Shown here: positions 1 to 11,958 of the stretch, piece after piece
Layout of the letters: each line of letters opens with the position of its first letter
Position numbering within the stretch: position 1 is the stretch's first letter
Origin: Pseudomonas saponiphila
GTDB lineage: Bacteria; Pseudomonadota; Gammaproteobacteria; Pseudomonadales; Pseudomonadaceae
DNA length: 64,000 bases
Direction of reading: 5' to 3'
Assembly (NCBI RefSeq): GCF_900105185.1
Contig: NZ_FNTJ01000001.1
Location: 3,120,501 to 3,184,500, forward strand
Notes under the pieces: generated by a model
Seen by the model: only the letters and a program-made list of their open reading frames with translations
What the model was told of the DNA's origin: nothing
Databases searched by the model: none
Position numbers and translations under genes: made by a program

Positions 1-50
1 CCGGCCAGGGCGTGGGGCAGATCGGGGCAGGTCGGTGCAAGAGGCGCTGG

Positions 51-77
51 CACTTTCGCCGGCAAGCCGGCTACGGG
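51..77. repeat. Single REP-like element
   Basis: The sequence TTCGCCGGCAAGCCGGCT is one arm of the REP family seen again at 7.8-8.2, 22.7, 40.8, 44.9 and 46.7 kb. No partner arm is seen within this window. The rest of 1-207 shows no gene that I can support. Confidence 0.6.
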
Positions 78-177
78 GGGGAGGGGGCTTTTGCGTAGCG
101 GCGTGTCGGAGAAGGCGTCGGTGAGGTTGGCGCAAGGCGCGATGGCCTATGCGCCAGTCAGCCGGGGCTTGCGGGAT

Positions 178-196
178 GGGGGCCGTGGCGGCCCCC
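178..196 (-). terminator. Possible hairpin downstream of cptA
   Basis: GGGGGCC and GGCCCCC form a 7-bp stem 12 nt past the cptA stop codon. No T-run follows on the minus strand, so a role as an intrinsic terminator is uncertain. Confidence 0.3.
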
Positions 197-207
197 GAGG
201 CGGAGCC

Positions 208-1950
208 TTACTGCTGTACCACGGCGGCGTCGGCCGGGGTCTTGGGCTTCATCAGGCTGAAGTCGATCAGCGGCTTGCTCTGGCGCGAGTAGGGGTTGCC
301 AATCAGCAAGGGGCGCGGCTTGAAGCTGTCGCTGACCAGGCTGCGGCTTGGGTCCAGCTGATCGAAGCTCAGGCCGGCCAGTTCGGCCCAGGTATGCACC
401 AGCTGGGAGCTGATGTAGGGCCGGCTGAGGTCGGAAGCAAAGTTCCAGTCATGGGTTTCGCGCCATTTCGGCGAGGCCCAGGCCATGAATGGAATGGTGT
501 ACATCGGCGCGGTGGGCTTGCCTTCGTTGCGTCCCAGGGTGTCGTGCCCGGCGGAGTCGAAGACGTCTTCGCCGTGGTCCGACAGGTACAGCAGGAAGCC
601 GTTGGGGTCGGTCTTGGCGTAGTCCTTGATCAGGCTGGACACCACGAAGTCGTTGTACAGCACGGCGTTGTCATAGCTGTTGTAGGTCGGCACCTGGTCG
701 TCGTGCACGCCGGCCGGCACGCCCTGGCGATCGGTGAATTTCTCGAAGGTCGGCGGGTAGCGGTACTGGTAGCTCATGTGCGTGCCCAGCAGGTGCACCA
801 CGATGAACTTGCGTGGGGCGCTGTCGGCCAGGGCCTTGGAGAAGGGCTCCAGCACGTCACCGTCGTACTGGCGGGCGTTCTGGTTGCGGTTGTTGTTCAG
901 GTACACCTGCTCGTCCGCCTGTTCGGAAAAGGTGGTGAGCATGGTGTTGCGCTTGGTCATGGTCTGCTGGTTGGTGATCCAGTAGGTCTTGTAGCCGGCC
1001 TGCTTCATCACGCTGACCAGGGACGGGGTCTTGAGATACAGGTCGGGGTTTTCTTCATCAGCAAAGGTCAGCACCTGCTGCAACGCCTCGATGGTATAGG
1101 GGCGCGGGGTGATGACGTTGTTGAACACCGCCAGCTGGTCCTTGAGCTTGTCCAGCTCCGGAGTGGTCTGGCGCGGATAGCCGTAGAGGCTCATGCGCTG
1201 GCGGTTGGTGGATTCGCCGATCACCAGCACCAGGGTGGCTGGCTGGTTGGCCATGCTGTCCTTGAGGTTGGTCAGGGGCGGAATCTTGCTGACGCTGTCG
1301 AGCATGCCTTGCATGCCGTCCAGCTGCTGACGGTAGCGGCGATAGGCGACCACCATCTGCCATGGCACGGCCGGCTCGATGCGGGTTTCGAATTTTTCCA
1401 GGCCGTCGGCCATGGTATCTGCGCGCGAGATCTGTTTGACCAGGGGGTAGCCGACAATCGCCACCAGGATCGCCACGGCGGCGAGCAGTGCCTGGCCCCG
1501 GGGCAGGTAGACCGGGCGCAGGCGGGTCCAGAGAAAGATGGCAAAGGCCGTGTGGGCCAGGAAGGCCGCGACCATCCACCAGGCAAAGTACTGGGTCAGG
1601 TATTCACCAGCTTCCGAGGGGTTGGACTCGAAGATGATGAAAATGACGCTTTGCGAGAACTCCTGCTGGTAGATGAAGAAGTAGCCCAGGCTGGCCATGG
1701 AACAGGCCCAGAGCACCACGCCGATCACCGCCGCCATGACTTTGGTGCGAGCCGGGAACAGCAGCATCGGCGCCAGCCAGATGGCACTCATGAAGAACGC
1801 CTGGCGGAAACCGGCGAAGCCGGACGTGTCGGTCAGCTGGATCAGCAGTTGGGTGATGCCGGAGAAATACCAGAAGAACAGGAATAGCCAGAGCAGGCCC
1901 ATCCAATCGAAACCCGCCGCAGATGAGTTACTGCGTTTGAACAAAGCCAT
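208..1950 (-). CDS. cptA: Phosphoethanolamine transferase, CptA-like
   Basis: This is an inner-membrane enzyme of the sulfatase-fold phosphoethanolamine transferase family, which moves phosphoethanolamine from phosphatidylethanolamine to lipopolysaccharide (core heptose in the case of CptA). Of its 580 residues, the first ~170 hold about five hydrophobic membrane segments and the rest is a periplasmic catalytic domain. Visible motifs are VIGESTNRQRMSLYGY (residues 243-258, metal-binding Glu 246), the likely nucleophile Thr 286 in TPRPYTIEAL, and SDHGEDVFD near the end. The start has the ribosome site GGGGAG 7 nt upstream. It is the last gene read leftward here. The family is clear. The acceptor (core versus lipid A) is taken from resemblance to CptA. 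Confidence 0.85.
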   Translation of the reverse strand: MALFKRSNSSAAGFDWMGLLWLFLFFWYFSGITQLLIQLTDTSGFAGFRQAFFMSAIWLAPMLLFPARTKVMAAVIGVVLWACSMASLGYFFIYQQEFSQSVIFIIFESNPSEAGEYLTQYFAWWMVAAFLAHTAFAIFLWTRLRPVYLPRGQALLAAVAILVAIVGYPLVKQISRADTMADGLEKFETRIEPAVPWQMVVAYRRYRQQLDGMQGMLDSVSKIPPLTNLKDSMANQPATLVLVIGESTNRQRMSLYGYPRQTTPELDKLKDQLAVFNNVITPRPYTIEALQQVLTFADEENPDLYLKTPSLVSVMKQAGYKTYWITNQQTMTKRNTMLTTFSEQADEQVYLNNNRNQNARQYDGDVLEPFSKALADSAPRKFIVVHLLGTHMSYQYRYPPTFEKFTDRQGVPAGVHDDQVPTYNSYDNAVLYNDFVVSSLIKDYAKTDPNGFLLYLSDHGEDVFDSAGHDTLGRNEGKPTAPMYTIPFMAWASPKWRETHDWNFASDLSRPYISSQLVHTWAELAGLSFDQLDPSRSLVSDSFKPRPLLIGNPYSRQSKPLIDFSLMKPKTPADAAVVQQ

Positions 1951-2176
1951 TCGGTGCTCCCCACAATTCCATGATCATTGGGCGCAGGTGGCGCGCCGCC
2001 AATGAAGCCCGCCGTCGATAACAACACGGCCACAATGGCCTGGAGTATCGAGTGGCAAGTGTGAAAAGTTCGTGAGGCAGGTGTGGGATTTTTGTCCGTC
2101 TAGCCGCAGTCGCGGCCTTGCGGCGGGGGCGCCGTCGGACAGCCAGCGCAGGCCGGGCCTGCGTCCAGGGGCGAGT

Positions 2177-2359
2177 TCAGCTCGCGGAGGGGAGGTGCAG
2201 CTCGGCGACAGGGCCTTGAGCCTGGGCCTGTAACATCCGGCGCAGTTGTGCGACCTCTTGTTGCAATTGATCGCGTTGCTCCCTGAGCTGACGCAATTCG
2301 TCGCGACGAATGGTCACATACAGGGTTTGTGCTGGTCGTGCCGGTTGTACTGTGCCCAT
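2177..2359 (-). CDS. Small coiled-coil protein, unknown function
   Basis: A 60-residue protein. After a short Pro/Gln/Ala-rich start it reads YVTIRRDELRQLREQ and continues as a charged heptad-like coiled coil of about 35 residues. The start chosen is the ATG preceded by GAGGTGA at 6 nt; an upstream in-frame TTG lacks such a site. No known domain is recognised. It lies between cptA (226 bp away, same strand) and the divergent gnd operon. Confidence 0.55.
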   Translation of the reverse strand: MGTVQPARPAQTLYVTIRRDELRQLREQRDQLQQEVAQLRRMLQAQAQGPVAELHLPSAS

Positions 2360-2660
2360 TGCTTCACCTCGCAAATGGCGTGCCTCAACTATGCTTTGCT
2401 CTGCCCATGCCGGGCGTGGAGCGCTGTCGCAGGCGGCGATTTTATTTCTTTTTCGGGCAATGGGAACTTTTTTATTTTTCGAGGTCGCCGTGTCTTGCTG
2501 TGGTTTTCTGTCGCTATTGCCTCAGGCTCTGCGAAACTTCGCCCCGGGTGCCTGGACTAATCTTCACTCGTTGCCCGCCCGCCGGGGCGGGGATCAGGTT
2601 CGGCCAGGTCGGGTTGAGCACAGGTGGCCGCAAAAACTGCGCTTATGGCTGAAGATTGCG

Positions 2661-2689
2661 CTGTCTTGGAGCGTCTTGCCTTGTATAGT
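2661..2689 (+). promoter_or_regulatory. Candidate sigma-70 promoter for gnd-zwf-HAD
   Basis: CTGTCT and TATAGT are separated by 17 nt, about 80 bp before the gnd start. The -10 matches TATAAT in 5 of 6 positions and the -35 is weak (3 of 6). The rest of the 2375-2767 divergent spacer is AT-richer than its flanks and shows no further motif I can name. Confidence 0.4.
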
Positions 2690-2767
2690 TGCGCCCCTTG
2701 AAGTGGGTACCGGCTCATTGGGCCATCTATTTTTGATCTGAATTTTTTGCAGTAGGAGCATCAGCAC

Positions 2768-3744
<977 letters not shown>

Positions 3745-3748
<4 letters not shown>

Positions 3749-5262
3749 CCGCTACGCGAAAGAAGTCCAAGGCGTTGCCGGCGCCGCCGACCACGCTGTT
3801 CCTGTTCGGTGCCCGGGGCGATCTGGTCAAGCGCCTGCTGACCCCGGCGCTGTACAACCTGAGCCGCGACGGCTTGCTGGATGAGGGACTGCGGATTGTC
3901 GGCGTCGACCACAACGCGGTGAGCGACGCCGAGTTCGCCACGCTGCTGGAAGACTTCCTTCGCGATGAAGTGCTGAGCAAACAAGGCCAGGGGGCGTCCG
4001 TGGACGCCGCCGTCTGGGCCCGCCTGACCCGGGGCATCAGCTATGTCCAGGGCGACTTCCTCGACGACAGCACCTATGTCGAGCTGGCCGCTCGGATTGC
4101 CGCCAGCGGCACTGGCAACGCGGTGTTCTACCTGGCCACCGCGCCGCGCTTCTTCAGTGAAGTGGTGCAGCGGCTGGGGGCGGCGGGGCTGCTGGAGGAG
4201 CGCGAGGATGGCTTTCGCCGGGTGGTGATCGAGAAGCCCTTCGGCTCCGACCTGCAGACCGCCGAAGCCCTCAACGCCTGCCTGCTCAAGGTCATGAGCG
4301 AGAAGCAGATCTATCGCATCGACCATTACCTGGGCAAGGAAACCGTGCAGAACATCCTGGTCAGCCGGTTCTCCAACAGCCTGTTCGAAGCGTTTTGGAA
4401 CAATCATTACATCGACCACGTGCAGATCACCGCGGCGGAAACCGTCGGGGTCGAAACCCGTGGCAGCTTTTATGAACACACCGGCGCCCTGCGGGACATG
4501 GTGCCCAATCACCTGTTCCAGCTGTTGGCGATGGTGGCGATGGAACCCCCGGCAGCCTTTGGCGCCGACGCGGTGCGTGGCGAGAAGGCCAAGGTGGTGG
4601 GGGCGATCCGCCCCTGGTCCCTGGAAGAAGCCCGGGCCAACTCGGTGCGCGGTCAGTACGGTGCCGGCTTGGCAGGCGCCAAGCCGCTGCCGGGCTATCG
4701 CGACGAGGCCAATGTGGCGCCGGACAGCAATACCGAAACCTACGTCGCGCTGAAGGTGATGATCGACAACTGGCGCTGGGTCGGGGTGCCGTTCTACCTG
4801 CGCACCGGCAAGCGCATGAGCGTGCGCGACACCGAGATCGTCATCTGCTTCAAGCCGGCGCCCTATGCGCAATTCCGTGACACCGAGGTCGAGCGTCTGT
4901 CGCCGACCTACCTGCGGATCCAGATCCAGCCCAATGAAGGCATGTGGTTCGACCTGCTGGCGAAAAAGCCCGGGCCGAGCCTGGACATGGCCAATATCGA
5001 GCTGGGCTTTGCCTACCGCGATTTCTTCGAAATGCAGCCGTCCACCGGCTACGAGACGCTGATCTATGACTGCCTGATCGGCGACCAGACGCTGTTTCAG
5101 CGCGCCGACAACATCGAGAACGGCTGGCGTGCGGTGCAGCCCTTTCTCGATGCCTGGAAGCAGGACGCCGGGGTCCAGCCTTATCCCGCCGGCACCGATG
5201 GCCCGGCGGCTGGCGACGAGCTGCTGGCGCGGGACGGCCGGGTCTGGCACGCCCTCGGATGA
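3745..5262 (+). CDS. zwf: Glucose-6-phosphate 1-dehydrogenase
   Basis: Oxidises glucose 6-phosphate to 6-phosphogluconolactone at the head of the pentose phosphate/Entner-Doudoroff routes. The 505 residues carry the N-terminal nucleotide-binding loop [13 protein letters not shown] and the substrate motif RIDHYLGKE, both diagnostic. It overlaps gnd by ATGA and the next gene by ATGA. Pseudomonads generally carry more than one G6PDH, another lying beside pgl/edd. This copy, paired with gnd and lacking pgl or edd nearby, resembles the gnd-linked isozyme. Its coenzyme preference cannot be read with certainty. Confidence 0.93.
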
Positions 5263-6080
5263 CGGTCTCCCAGGTGCCGTCGATCCAGTTCCTGCTCAGT
5301 GACATGGACGGCACGCTGCTGCGGCCCGACCACAGCATCAGCCCCCGCACCCTCGACGCCGTTCGCGCCCTGCGCGAGTCCGGGGTGGCTTTCAGTCTGG
5401 CCACCGGCCGACCGCCGCGGGCCATGCAGCAGCAGATCGAGGCCCTGGGCGTGGACCTGCCGACGGCAGGGTTCAACGGTGGCAGCATCGTCGGTCCCGA
5501 TGGCCGCTTTCTGGTTCGTCATCATGTTCCGGTGCCGGCCGCGGTAACCGCCTTGCTGCTGCTCGAGCCCTGGCCGCAGATCGAAACCTGGGTCTTTGCC
5601 GACAACCAGTGGCTGCTGCGCCACCTCGATGGCGACCTCATGCCCCTGGAGCGCCAGGCGCTGGGCTATGGGCCGAAAGTGGTGGACAGTTTCGAGGAGT
5701 ACCTGCCGCGCATCGACAAGATCGTTGCCGCCAGTCGCGACCATCGGTTGCTGGTGGAACTGGAGTCCCGCTTGCACGCAAGCACCGCGGGTCAGGCCCA
5801 GGCGTCCCGTTCGCAACCCAGGTTCCTGGATGTCACCGCCCTGCAGGCGGACAAGGGCCAGGCCCTGATCACCCTGGCCGAGTACCTGGGCGTGCCGCTG
5901 CAGCACACGGCGGCGCTGGGCGATGGTGGCAACGATTCGGCGATGTTCCAGCGTGCCGGCCTGTCGATTGCCATGGGCCAGGCGCCGGAGCAGGTCAAGC
6001 GCCAGGCTGATGTGATCACCGGCAGCAACCTGGAAGACCGCGCCGCCGAGGCCATCGAGCGCTACATCCTCATGCGCTGA
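5259..6080 (+). CDS. Cof-type HAD-superfamily phosphatase
   Basis: A haloacid-dehalogenase hydrolase of the Cof/IIB subfamily, probably dephosphorylating sugar phosphates or similar small metabolites in the cytoplasm. Motif I is SDMDGTLL (Asp 15 and Asp 17), motif II sits in SLATGRP, and motifs III/IV appear as DKGQALI and LGDGGNDSAMF. Its 273 residues are normal for the family. It is the third gene of gnd-zwf-HAD, coupled to zwf by an ATGA overlap, which suggests a housekeeping or metabolite-repair role linked to hexose phosphates. The actual substrate is unknown. Confidence 0.85.
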   Translation: MTVSQVPSIQFLLSDMDGTLLRPDHSISPRTLDAVRALRESGVAFSLATGRPPRAMQQQIEALGVDLPTAGFNGGSIVGPDGRFLVRHHVPVPAAVTALLLLEPWPQIETWVFADNQWLLRHLDGDLMPLERQALGYGPKVVDSFEEYLPRIDKIVAASRDHRLLVELESRLHASTAGQAQASRSQPRFLDVTALQADKGQALITLAEYLGVPLQHTAALGDGGNDSAMFQRAGLSIAMGQAPEQVKRQADVITGSNLEDRAAEAIERYILMR

Positions 6081-6157
6081 GGGCCATGGCCGGGCGTTGC
6101 GCCGGGCCACGGGCCTGCAGCTGTCGATTCAGGTGCGCCGCAACATGCAGGCCGCGC

Positions 6158-7660
6158 CTACAGCCAGTAGCTCACCGCGTACCAGCCCAGCAGGCCCATG
6201 ACCACGGTGTAGGGCAGGGCCATCCACACCATGCGGCCGTAGGACAGGCGCACCAGCGGCGCAATCGCCGACGTCAGCAGGAACAGGAACGCCGCCTGGC
6301 CGTTGGGCGTGGCTACGCTGGGCAGGTTGGTGCCGGTGTTGATGGCGATCGCCAGGGTTTCGAAGTGCTCCCGGCTCATCTGTCCGGCGACAAAGGCGCG
6401 TTTCACTTCGGTGATGTAGATGGTGGCGACGAACACGTTGTCGCTGATGGCCGACAGCAGGCCATTGGCGATGAACAGCATGCCCGGTTGCTGCTCCTGC
6501 GGCAGCGCCAGCACCCACTGGATCAGCGGCACGAACAGTTGCTGCTGGTGAATCACCGCGACCACGGCAAAGAACACCACCAGCAGGGCGGTGAAGGGCA
6601 TGGCGTCCTTGAAGGCGTTGCCCAGCCGGTGCTCATCGGTAATCCCGGTGAAGGCGGTGATCAGCACGATCACCAGCAGCCCGATCAGGCCGACCTCGGC
6701 CACGTGCAGGGCCAGGCCGACAATCAGGATCAAGGCCGCCAGCCCTTGCACCAGCAGCGCCGCACGCTGGCGCGAGGTGCGCTGGGCATCGTCCTCGGCA
6801 GCGTAGTTGGCCAGTACCCGACGCACGTTGTCCGGCAGCAGGGTGCCGTAACCGAACCAGCGCAGTTTCTCCAGCAGCACGCAGGTCACCAGCCCCGCCG
6901 CCAGCACTGGCATTGAAACCGGCGCCACCTTGCTCAGGAACTCGGCGAAGTGCCAGCCCATTTCATGGCCGATCAACAGGTTCTGTGGTTCACCCACCAG
7001 GGTGCACACGCCACCCAGGGCCGTGCCCACGGCGCCGTGCATCAACAGGCTGCGCAGAAAGGCGCGGAACTGCTGCAGGTCGTCGTGATGCAGGGTTGGC
7101 AGATGCTGGTCATCGGCAAAGGCGCTGTCCTGGCGCGGGTCATTGCCGGAGGCCACCCGGTGGTACACCGAGTAGAAGCCCACGGCGGCGCTGATGATCA
7201 CCGCGGTGACGGTCAGGGCGTCGAGGAAGGCCGAGAGAAAGGCCGACAGAAAGCAGAACAGCAAGCCCAGCAGCGCTTTGGAACGCACCCCCAGCAGTAG
7301 CCGGGAGAACAGGAACAGCAGCAACTCCTTCATGAAATAGATGCCGGCCACCATGAACATCAGCAGCAGGATCACCGGGAAGTTGTGCACCAGCTCGTCG
7401 TACAGGGCCTGGGGCGTGGCCATGCCCAGCAGCAGCGCCTCCACCAACAGCAGGCCACCGGGCATCAATGGGTAGCACTTGAGGGCCATGGCCAGGGTGA
7501 AGATGAACTCGATCACCAGGCACCATCCGGCCGCGGCCGGGCTGACCCAGACGTACAGCAAGGGATTGAGCAGCAGGAAGGCGAGGATGCTGGCCTTGTA
7601 CCAACGAGGGGACTGGCCGAGAAAATTGTGCGCAAACGCCTGGGCCATTGAGCCGGACAT
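6158..7660 (-). CDS. nhaB: Na+/H+ antiporter NhaB
   Basis: An inner-membrane sodium/proton antiporter of the NhaB family that expels Na+ and helps pH homeostasis. The 500 residues form about a dozen hydrophobic segments; NhaB proteins are ~500-515 residues. The opening [22 protein letters not shown] and the internal [18 protein letters not shown] are typical of the family. The start used has AAGGAG upstream; a longer reading frame to 7771 adds a non-conserved leader and was not used. It converges with the gnd operon. The 77-bp spacer between them shows no clear terminator. Confidence 0.9.
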   Translation of the reverse strand: MSGSMAQAFAHNFLGQSPRWYKASILAFLLLNPLLYVWVSPAAAGWCLVIEFIFTLAMALKCYPLMPGGLLLVEALLLGMATPQALYDELVHNFPVILLLMFMVAGIYFMKELLLFLFSRLLLGVRSKALLGLLFCFLSAFLSAFLDALTVTAVIISAAVGFYSVYHRVASGNDPRQDSAFADDQHLPTLHHDDLQQFRAFLRSLLMHGAVGTALGGVCTLVGEPQNLLIGHEMGWHFAEFLSKVAPVSMPVLAAGLVTCVLLEKLRWFGYGTLLPDNVRRVLANYAAEDDAQRTSRQRAALLVQGLAALILIVGLALHVAEVGLIGLLVIVLITAFTGITDEHRLGNAFKDAMPFTALLVVFFAVVAVIHQQQLFVPLIQWVLALPQEQQPGMLFIANGLLSAISDNVFVATIYITEVKRAFVAGQMSREHFETLAIAINTGTNLPSVATPNGQAAFLFLLTSAIAPLVRLSYGRMVWMALPYTVVMGLLGWYAVSYWL

Positions 7661-7774
7661 GGGCTGCTCCTTGTGTTGAGAAGCGCGCAACTTGCCGCAT
7701 GGCGAATTGAGAATCAAGAATTGATGAAATCTTTTGCGACAATCTCCACGACCCAAACGACCTGCCACCAACCA

Positions 7775-8180
7775 TTGCGGGGCAGGCTTGCCGGTGAAGG
7801 GGGCGATGGGGTTTGTGCATTGTTCAAGGGCGCCTTCGCTGGCGAGCCAGCTCCTACAGGTACAGCCGCATCTTGCTCTTGCCGTAGGAGTCGGCTTGCC
7901 GGCGAAAGGGCCGATGGGCCTTGTGCATTGTTCAAGGACGCCTTCGCTGGCGAGCCAGCTCCTACAGGCATGGCCGCATCTGTCGCTTGCCGTAGGAGCC
8001 GGCTTGCCGGCGAAGGGACCGATGGGTCTTGTGCATTGTTCAAGGGCGCCTTCGCTGGCGAGCCAGCTCCTACAGGTACGGCCGCATCTGTCGCTTGCCG
8101 TAGGAGCCGGCTTGCCGGCGAAGGGGCCTTTGAGCCTTGCGCAGTGCTCAAGGACGCCTGAGCTGGCAAGCCGGCGCGTA
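7775..8180. repeat. Tandem array of a 108-bp REP/REPIN unit
   Basis: The motif CGTAGGAGYCGGCTTGCCGGCG recurs at 7883, 7991 and 8099, exactly 108 bp apart, with a diverged copy starting near 7775 and a partial last unit. Each unit contains the inverted partner CGCTGGCGAGCCAGCTCCTAC about 50 bp later, so every unit is a two-armed REPIN joined by a short spacer (TTGTGCATTGTTCAAGG). Because 108 is a multiple of three, spurious repeat-peptide reading frames stay open on both strands. The array fills the gap between nhaB and paaZ. Confidence 0.9.
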
Positions 8181-8193
8181 CATGGGGCGGGGT

Positions 8194-10248
8194 TTAGTCG
8201 GGGCGTTTGGCGACCAGGGTCAGGATGTCGTAGCTGGCCACCAGTTCACCCAGTTGGTTGGTCACTTCCACGTCCCAGGCCACCACTCCTTGTGGCGTGC
8301 CCTGGGGGCTCTGTTTGCCCTGGTCGATCTTGCGCTTGCAGGTCAGGCGCGCCTGCAGGGTGTCGCCAATCCCCACCGGGCTGATGAAGCGCAGGGTGTC
8401 CAGGCCATAGTTGGCCAGGACCGGGCCCGGCCCCGGGGAAACGAACAGGCCGGCCGCCGCCGAAAGTACGAAGTAGCCGTGGGCAATGCGCTTGCCGAAC
8501 TGCGACTCTTTGGCGGCGATCTCGTCGAAGTGCATATAGAAGTGGTCCCCCGACAGGCAGCCGAAGTTCACCAGGTCGGCCTCGGTCACGGTGCGCCGGT
8601 GGGTCAGCAGGGATTCGCCGATGCGCAGGTCCTGGAAGTGCCGGCGGAACGGGTGGACCTCGGTTTCGATGACCTTGGCGCCGCGCAGGTATTCGCCGGT
8701 CACTGCCGCCAGCATGCTCGGGGAACCCTGCACCGCGGCCCGCTGCAGGTAGTGCTTGACCGCCCGCAGGCCGCCCAGCTCTTCACCGCCGCCGGCGCGA
8801 CCCGGGCCACCGTGCTTGAGTTGCGGCAGCGGCGAGCCGTGACCGGTGGATTCGCCGGCGCACTCGCGGTCCAGGACCAGCAAGCGGCCGTGCCAGCTGG
8901 CAGCCCGGGGAATGACCTGGGCGGCGATGCCCGGGTCCTTGGTCACCAGGCTGGCCACCAGGCTGCCCTTGCCGCGGGCGGCCAGTTCCAGGGCCTGGTC
9001 CAGATCGTCGTAGGCCATCAGGCTGCTGACCGGGCCAAAGGCCTCGATATCGTGGGCGCCGCCCTGGGCCAGGGGATCACGGGTCAACAACAGGGTCGGG
9101 GCAAAGAACGCGCCCTGGCTGACGTTGTCGCCCCGGGGTTCGAAGCCGTCCCGGGCGCCGAACAACAGGTCGCTGCTGTGCAGCAGGCTTTCCAGGCGCT
9201 CGGCCACATCCCGCTGTTGCGCGTGGGAGGCCAGGGCGCCCATGCGCACACCTTCCACCGATGGATCGCCGACCACCACCTTCGACAGACGCTCGCGCAA
9301 GCCCGTGGCCACGGCGTCCAACTGCTTGGCCGGAACCATGGCGCGGCGGATGGCGGTACATTTCTGTCCGGCCTTGACCGTCATTTCCCGCACCACTTCC
9401 TTGATGAACAGCTCGAATTCCGGGTCGTCCGGAGTTACGTCCGGGGCCAGGATCGCGCAGTTCAGCGAATCGGCCTCGGCGTTGAAGGGCACCGAGTGGC
9501 GGATCAGGTTGGGGTTGGCCCGCAGCGTGGCGGCGGTGACCGCCGAGCCGGTGAAGGTCACCAGGTCCTGGCCTTGCAAGCGATCCAGCAGATCGCCGGT
9601 GCCGCCGATCACCAGTTGCAGGCTGCCTTCGGGCAACAGGCCGGACTCATGCATCAGGCGCACCGCGGCCTCGGTCAGGTAGCTGGTGGCACTGGCCGGC
9701 TTGACGATGCAGGGCATGCCGGCGAGGAAGCAGGGGGCGAACTTTTCCAGCATCCCCCAGATGGGAAAGTTGAAGGCGTTGATGTGCACCGCCACGCCGC
9801 CACGGGGCACCAGGATATGGGTGCCGGCAAAACTGCCGAGCTTGCTCAGGGTCTGCGCCGGGCCTTCGTGCAGCAGGTTGCCCGAGGGCAGCTCGCGGGC
9901 GCCGAGCCCGGCATAGCTGAACAGGGTGCTGTTGCCGCCCTCGATGTCGATCCAGCTGTCGGCCCGGGTCGCGCCGCTGTGGTGGGACAGGGCGTACAGC
10001 TGTTCCTTGCGTTCACCAAGGTACAGCGCCAGGGCCTTGAGGCGCCGGGCGCGTTCCTGGAAGTCCACGGCCAGCAGGGCTCGGGCGCCGTTCACGCGGC
10101 CATGTTGCAGCGCTTCGGCGAAATCCAGGGGCTCTTCATGGGTGCGCGCCACTTCATGGCCGTCGATGGCGCTGCGCAAGGCCTGGGCCGGGTGCTGGCC
10201 GATCCAGCGGCCGCCGATAAAGCTTTGCAGGGTAGGAGACTGTGGCAT
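8194..10248 (-). CDS. paaZ: Phenylacetate degradation bifunctional protein PaaZ
   Basis: Opens the oxepin-CoA ring and oxidises the resulting semialdehyde, giving 3-oxo-5,6-dehydrosuberyl-CoA. The N-terminal aldehyde dehydrogenase domain (~1-520) has catalytic Cys 297 in VKAGQKCTA and general base Glu 258 in FNAEAD. The C-terminal MaoC-like hydratase (~550-684) has [11 protein letters not shown] and [14 protein letters not shown]. Its 684 residues match the family. It is the last gene of the paaA operon and carries both activities, so the pathway need not depend on a separate dehydrogenase. In older pseudomonad naming it is paaN. Confidence 0.93.
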   Translation of the reverse strand: MPQSPTLQSFIGGRWIGQHPAQALRSAIDGHEVARTHEEPLDFAEALQHGRVNGARALLAVDFQERARRLKALALYLGERKEQLYALSHHSGATRADSWIDIEGGNSTLFSYAGLGARELPSGNLLHEGPAQTLSKLGSFAGTHILVPRGGVAVHINAFNFPIWGMLEKFAPCFLAGMPCIVKPASATSYLTEAAVRLMHESGLLPEGSLQLVIGGTGDLLDRLQGQDLVTFTGSAVTAATLRANPNLIRHSVPFNAEADSLNCAILAPDVTPDDPEFELFIKEVVREMTVKAGQKCTAIRRAMVPAKQLDAVATGLRERLSKVVVGDPSVEGVRMGALASHAQQRDVAERLESLLHSSDLLFGARDGFEPRGDNVSQGAFFAPTLLLTRDPLAQGGAHDIEAFGPVSSLMAYDDLDQALELAARGKGSLVASLVTKDPGIAAQVIPRAASWHGRLLVLDRECAGESTGHGSPLPQLKHGGPGRAGGGEELGGLRAVKHYLQRAAVQGSPSMLAAVTGEYLRGAKVIETEVHPFRRHFQDLRIGESLLTHRRTVTEADLVNFGCLSGDHFYMHFDEIAAKESQFGKRIAHGYFVLSAAAGLFVSPGPGPVLANYGLDTLRFISPVGIGDTLQARLTCKRKIDQGKQSPQGTPQGVVAWDVEVTNQLGELVASYDILTLVAKRPD

Positions 10249-10311
10249 GGGAGAAAGGCTCCGAAAGGTCAGTTGAGGGCCGGCGCACCGTAGCGGGCGC
10301 CGGGAGGCAAC

Positions 10312-11958
10312 TCAGTGATGGCTGGCGCCGCCAGCGCCGATGCCGGTCATGGACCGGATGAACTGCGCCAGGTAGCGGCCGCGCTCCAGCTCGGCCCGGG
10401 GCGAGCGGTCGCTGATGGACAAGGCCCAGGCCGTGAAGAACGCCAGGCTCATGGAGAACAGCGCCGGGTTGGCGTAGGGAAACAGCGCCTGGGGGTGGTG
10501 CAGCACATTGACCCAGACCGCCGGGCTGAGGATCAGCAGGACAATCGCCGAGATCAGCCCGGCCAGGCTGCCGCCCACCGCGCCCCGGGTGGTCAGGCCT
10601 TTCCAGAACATGGAAAGAAACAGCACGGGGAAATTCACCGACGCGGCAATCGCCAGCACCAGCCCCGAGAGAAAGGCGATGTTCTGCGATTCGAACAACA
10701 GCCCCAGCAGCACCGCCAGGACGCCGATGCACAGGGTGGCGATCTTCGAGACGCGCATTTCCTGCTGGGTGCTGGCCTGGCCTTGGCGCATCACGCAGGC
10801 ATACAGGTCGTGGGACACCGCCGAGGCGCCGGACAGCGCCAGCCCGGCCACCACCGCGAGGATGGTGGCGAAGGCCACGGCCGAGATGAAACCCAGGAAC
10901 AGGTTGCCGCCCACCGCCTGGGCCAGGTGCACCGCGATCATGTTGGCGCCGCCGATGATCGCGCCGCTGGCGTCGCGATACGCAGGCTCGCTGCCGACCA
11001 TGACGATCGCGCCGAAGCCGACCACGATCAGCAACAGATAGAAGTAGCCGATGAAACCGGTGGCATAGAGCACGCTCTTGCGCGCTTCCCGGGCGTCGCT
11101 GACGGTGAAGAAGCGCATGAGGATATGGGGCAGCCCGGCGGTGCCGAACATCATCCCCAGCCCCAGGGAAATGGCGTCCACGGGGTTCGACAACAGCCCG
11201 CCGGGGGCCATGATCGCGCTGCCTTTGGCGTGTACCTCACTGGCTCGGGCGAACAGCGCCTCGGTGCTGAAGCCAAAATGCCTGAGCACCATGAAGGCCA
11301 TGAAACTGGTGCCCGAGAGCAGCATCACCGCCTTGATGATCTGCACCCAGGTGGTGGCCAGCATGCCGCCGAAGGTCACGTAGCAGACCATCAGCAGGCC
11401 CACCAGCATCACCGCGTGGAGGTAACTGAGGCCGAACAGCAGTTCGATCAGCTTGCCGGCGCCGACCATCTGTGCCACCAGGTACATCAGGGCCACGGTC
11501 AGGGTGCCGAAGGCCGAGGTCAGGCGTACCGGAGTCTGGGCCAGGCGATAGGACACCACGTCGGCGAAGGTGTAGGTGCCCAGGTTGCGCAGGCGTTCGG
11601 CGATCAGGAACAGGATGATCGGCCAGCCGGCCAGCACCCCGAGGGCGTACAGCAGGCCGTCGTAGCCGTTGAGAAACATCATCGCCGAGATGCCCAGGAA
11701 AGACGCCGCGGAGATCATGTCACCGGCAATCGCCAGGCCGTTCTGCAGGCCGCTCATGCCGCCGCCGGCGGTGTAGAAATCCTTGGCCGAGCGGGTGCGC
11801 AGGGCGGCCCAGCGAGTGATCCCCAGGGTCAGCAGGACGAACACCAGGAACATGCCGATGGCGTTCCAGTTCAGCGGGCGGGCGCTGTCGTCGGCGGCCA
11901 GGGCCAGGTCCCCGGCCAGCAGGCAGGGCAGCAGGAAGGCTCCTGCAAGGCGCTTCAT
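10312..11958 (-). CDS. Sodium:solute symporter, ActP-like (phenylacetate uptake candidate)
   Basis: A 548-residue SSS-family permease with a cleavable-looking N-terminus ([21 protein letters not shown]) followed by about 13 membrane segments. Family motifs such as [34 protein letters not shown] and [22 protein letters not shown] match acetate permease ActP. The reading frame is open to 12570, but the real start is the ATG overlapping the DUF485 gene stop as ATGA. Position within the paa operon implies phenylacetate as the substrate (PhaJ role), an inference from context. Confidence 0.85.
   Translation of the reverse strand: MKRLAGAFLLPCLLAGDLALAADDSARPLNWNAIGMFLVFVLLTLGITRWAALRTRSAKDFYTAGGGMSGLQNGLAIAGDMISAASFLGISAMMFLNGYDGLLYALGVLAGWPIILFLIAERLRNLGTYTFADVVSYRLAQTPVRLTSAFGTLTVALMYLVAQMVGAGKLIELLFGLSYLHAVMLVGLLMVCYVTFGGMLATTWVQIIKAVMLLSGTSFMAFMVLRHFGFSTEALFARASEVHAKGSAIMAPGGLLSNPVDAISLGLGMMFGTAGLPHILMRFFTVSDAREARKSVLYATGFIGYFYLLLIVVGFGAIVMVGSEPAYRDASGAIIGGANMIAVHLAQAVGGNLFLGFISAVAFATILAVVAGLALSGASAVSHDLYACVMRQGQASTQQEMRVSKIATLCIGVLAVLLGLLFESQNIAFLSGLVLAIAASVNFPVLFLSMFWKGLTTRGAVGGSLAGLISAIVLLILSPAVWVNVLHHPQALFPYANPALFSMSLAFFTAWALSISDRSPRAELERGRYLAQFIRSMTGIGAGGASHH

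Noticed and set aside
91..1887. Long plus-strand open frame opposite cptA
   Set aside because: High G+C keeps the antisense frame open. Its translation is a His/Gly/Val-rich composition with no domain, while the minus strand encodes a clear membrane enzyme.
7775..8180. CRISPR array
   Set aside because: Whole 108-bp units including the spacers repeat, so there are no unique spacers, and no cas genes are nearby.
7673..8384. Repeat-peptide open frames on both strands over the REPIN array
   Set aside because: They exist only because the 108-bp unit is a multiple of three. The peptide repeats mirror the DNA repeat, and no ribosome site or conserved start is present.
8137..10293. 718-residue plus-strand frame opposite paaZ
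   Set aside because: Shadow frame of paaZ with low-complexity translation; paaZ has catalytic residues and operon context.
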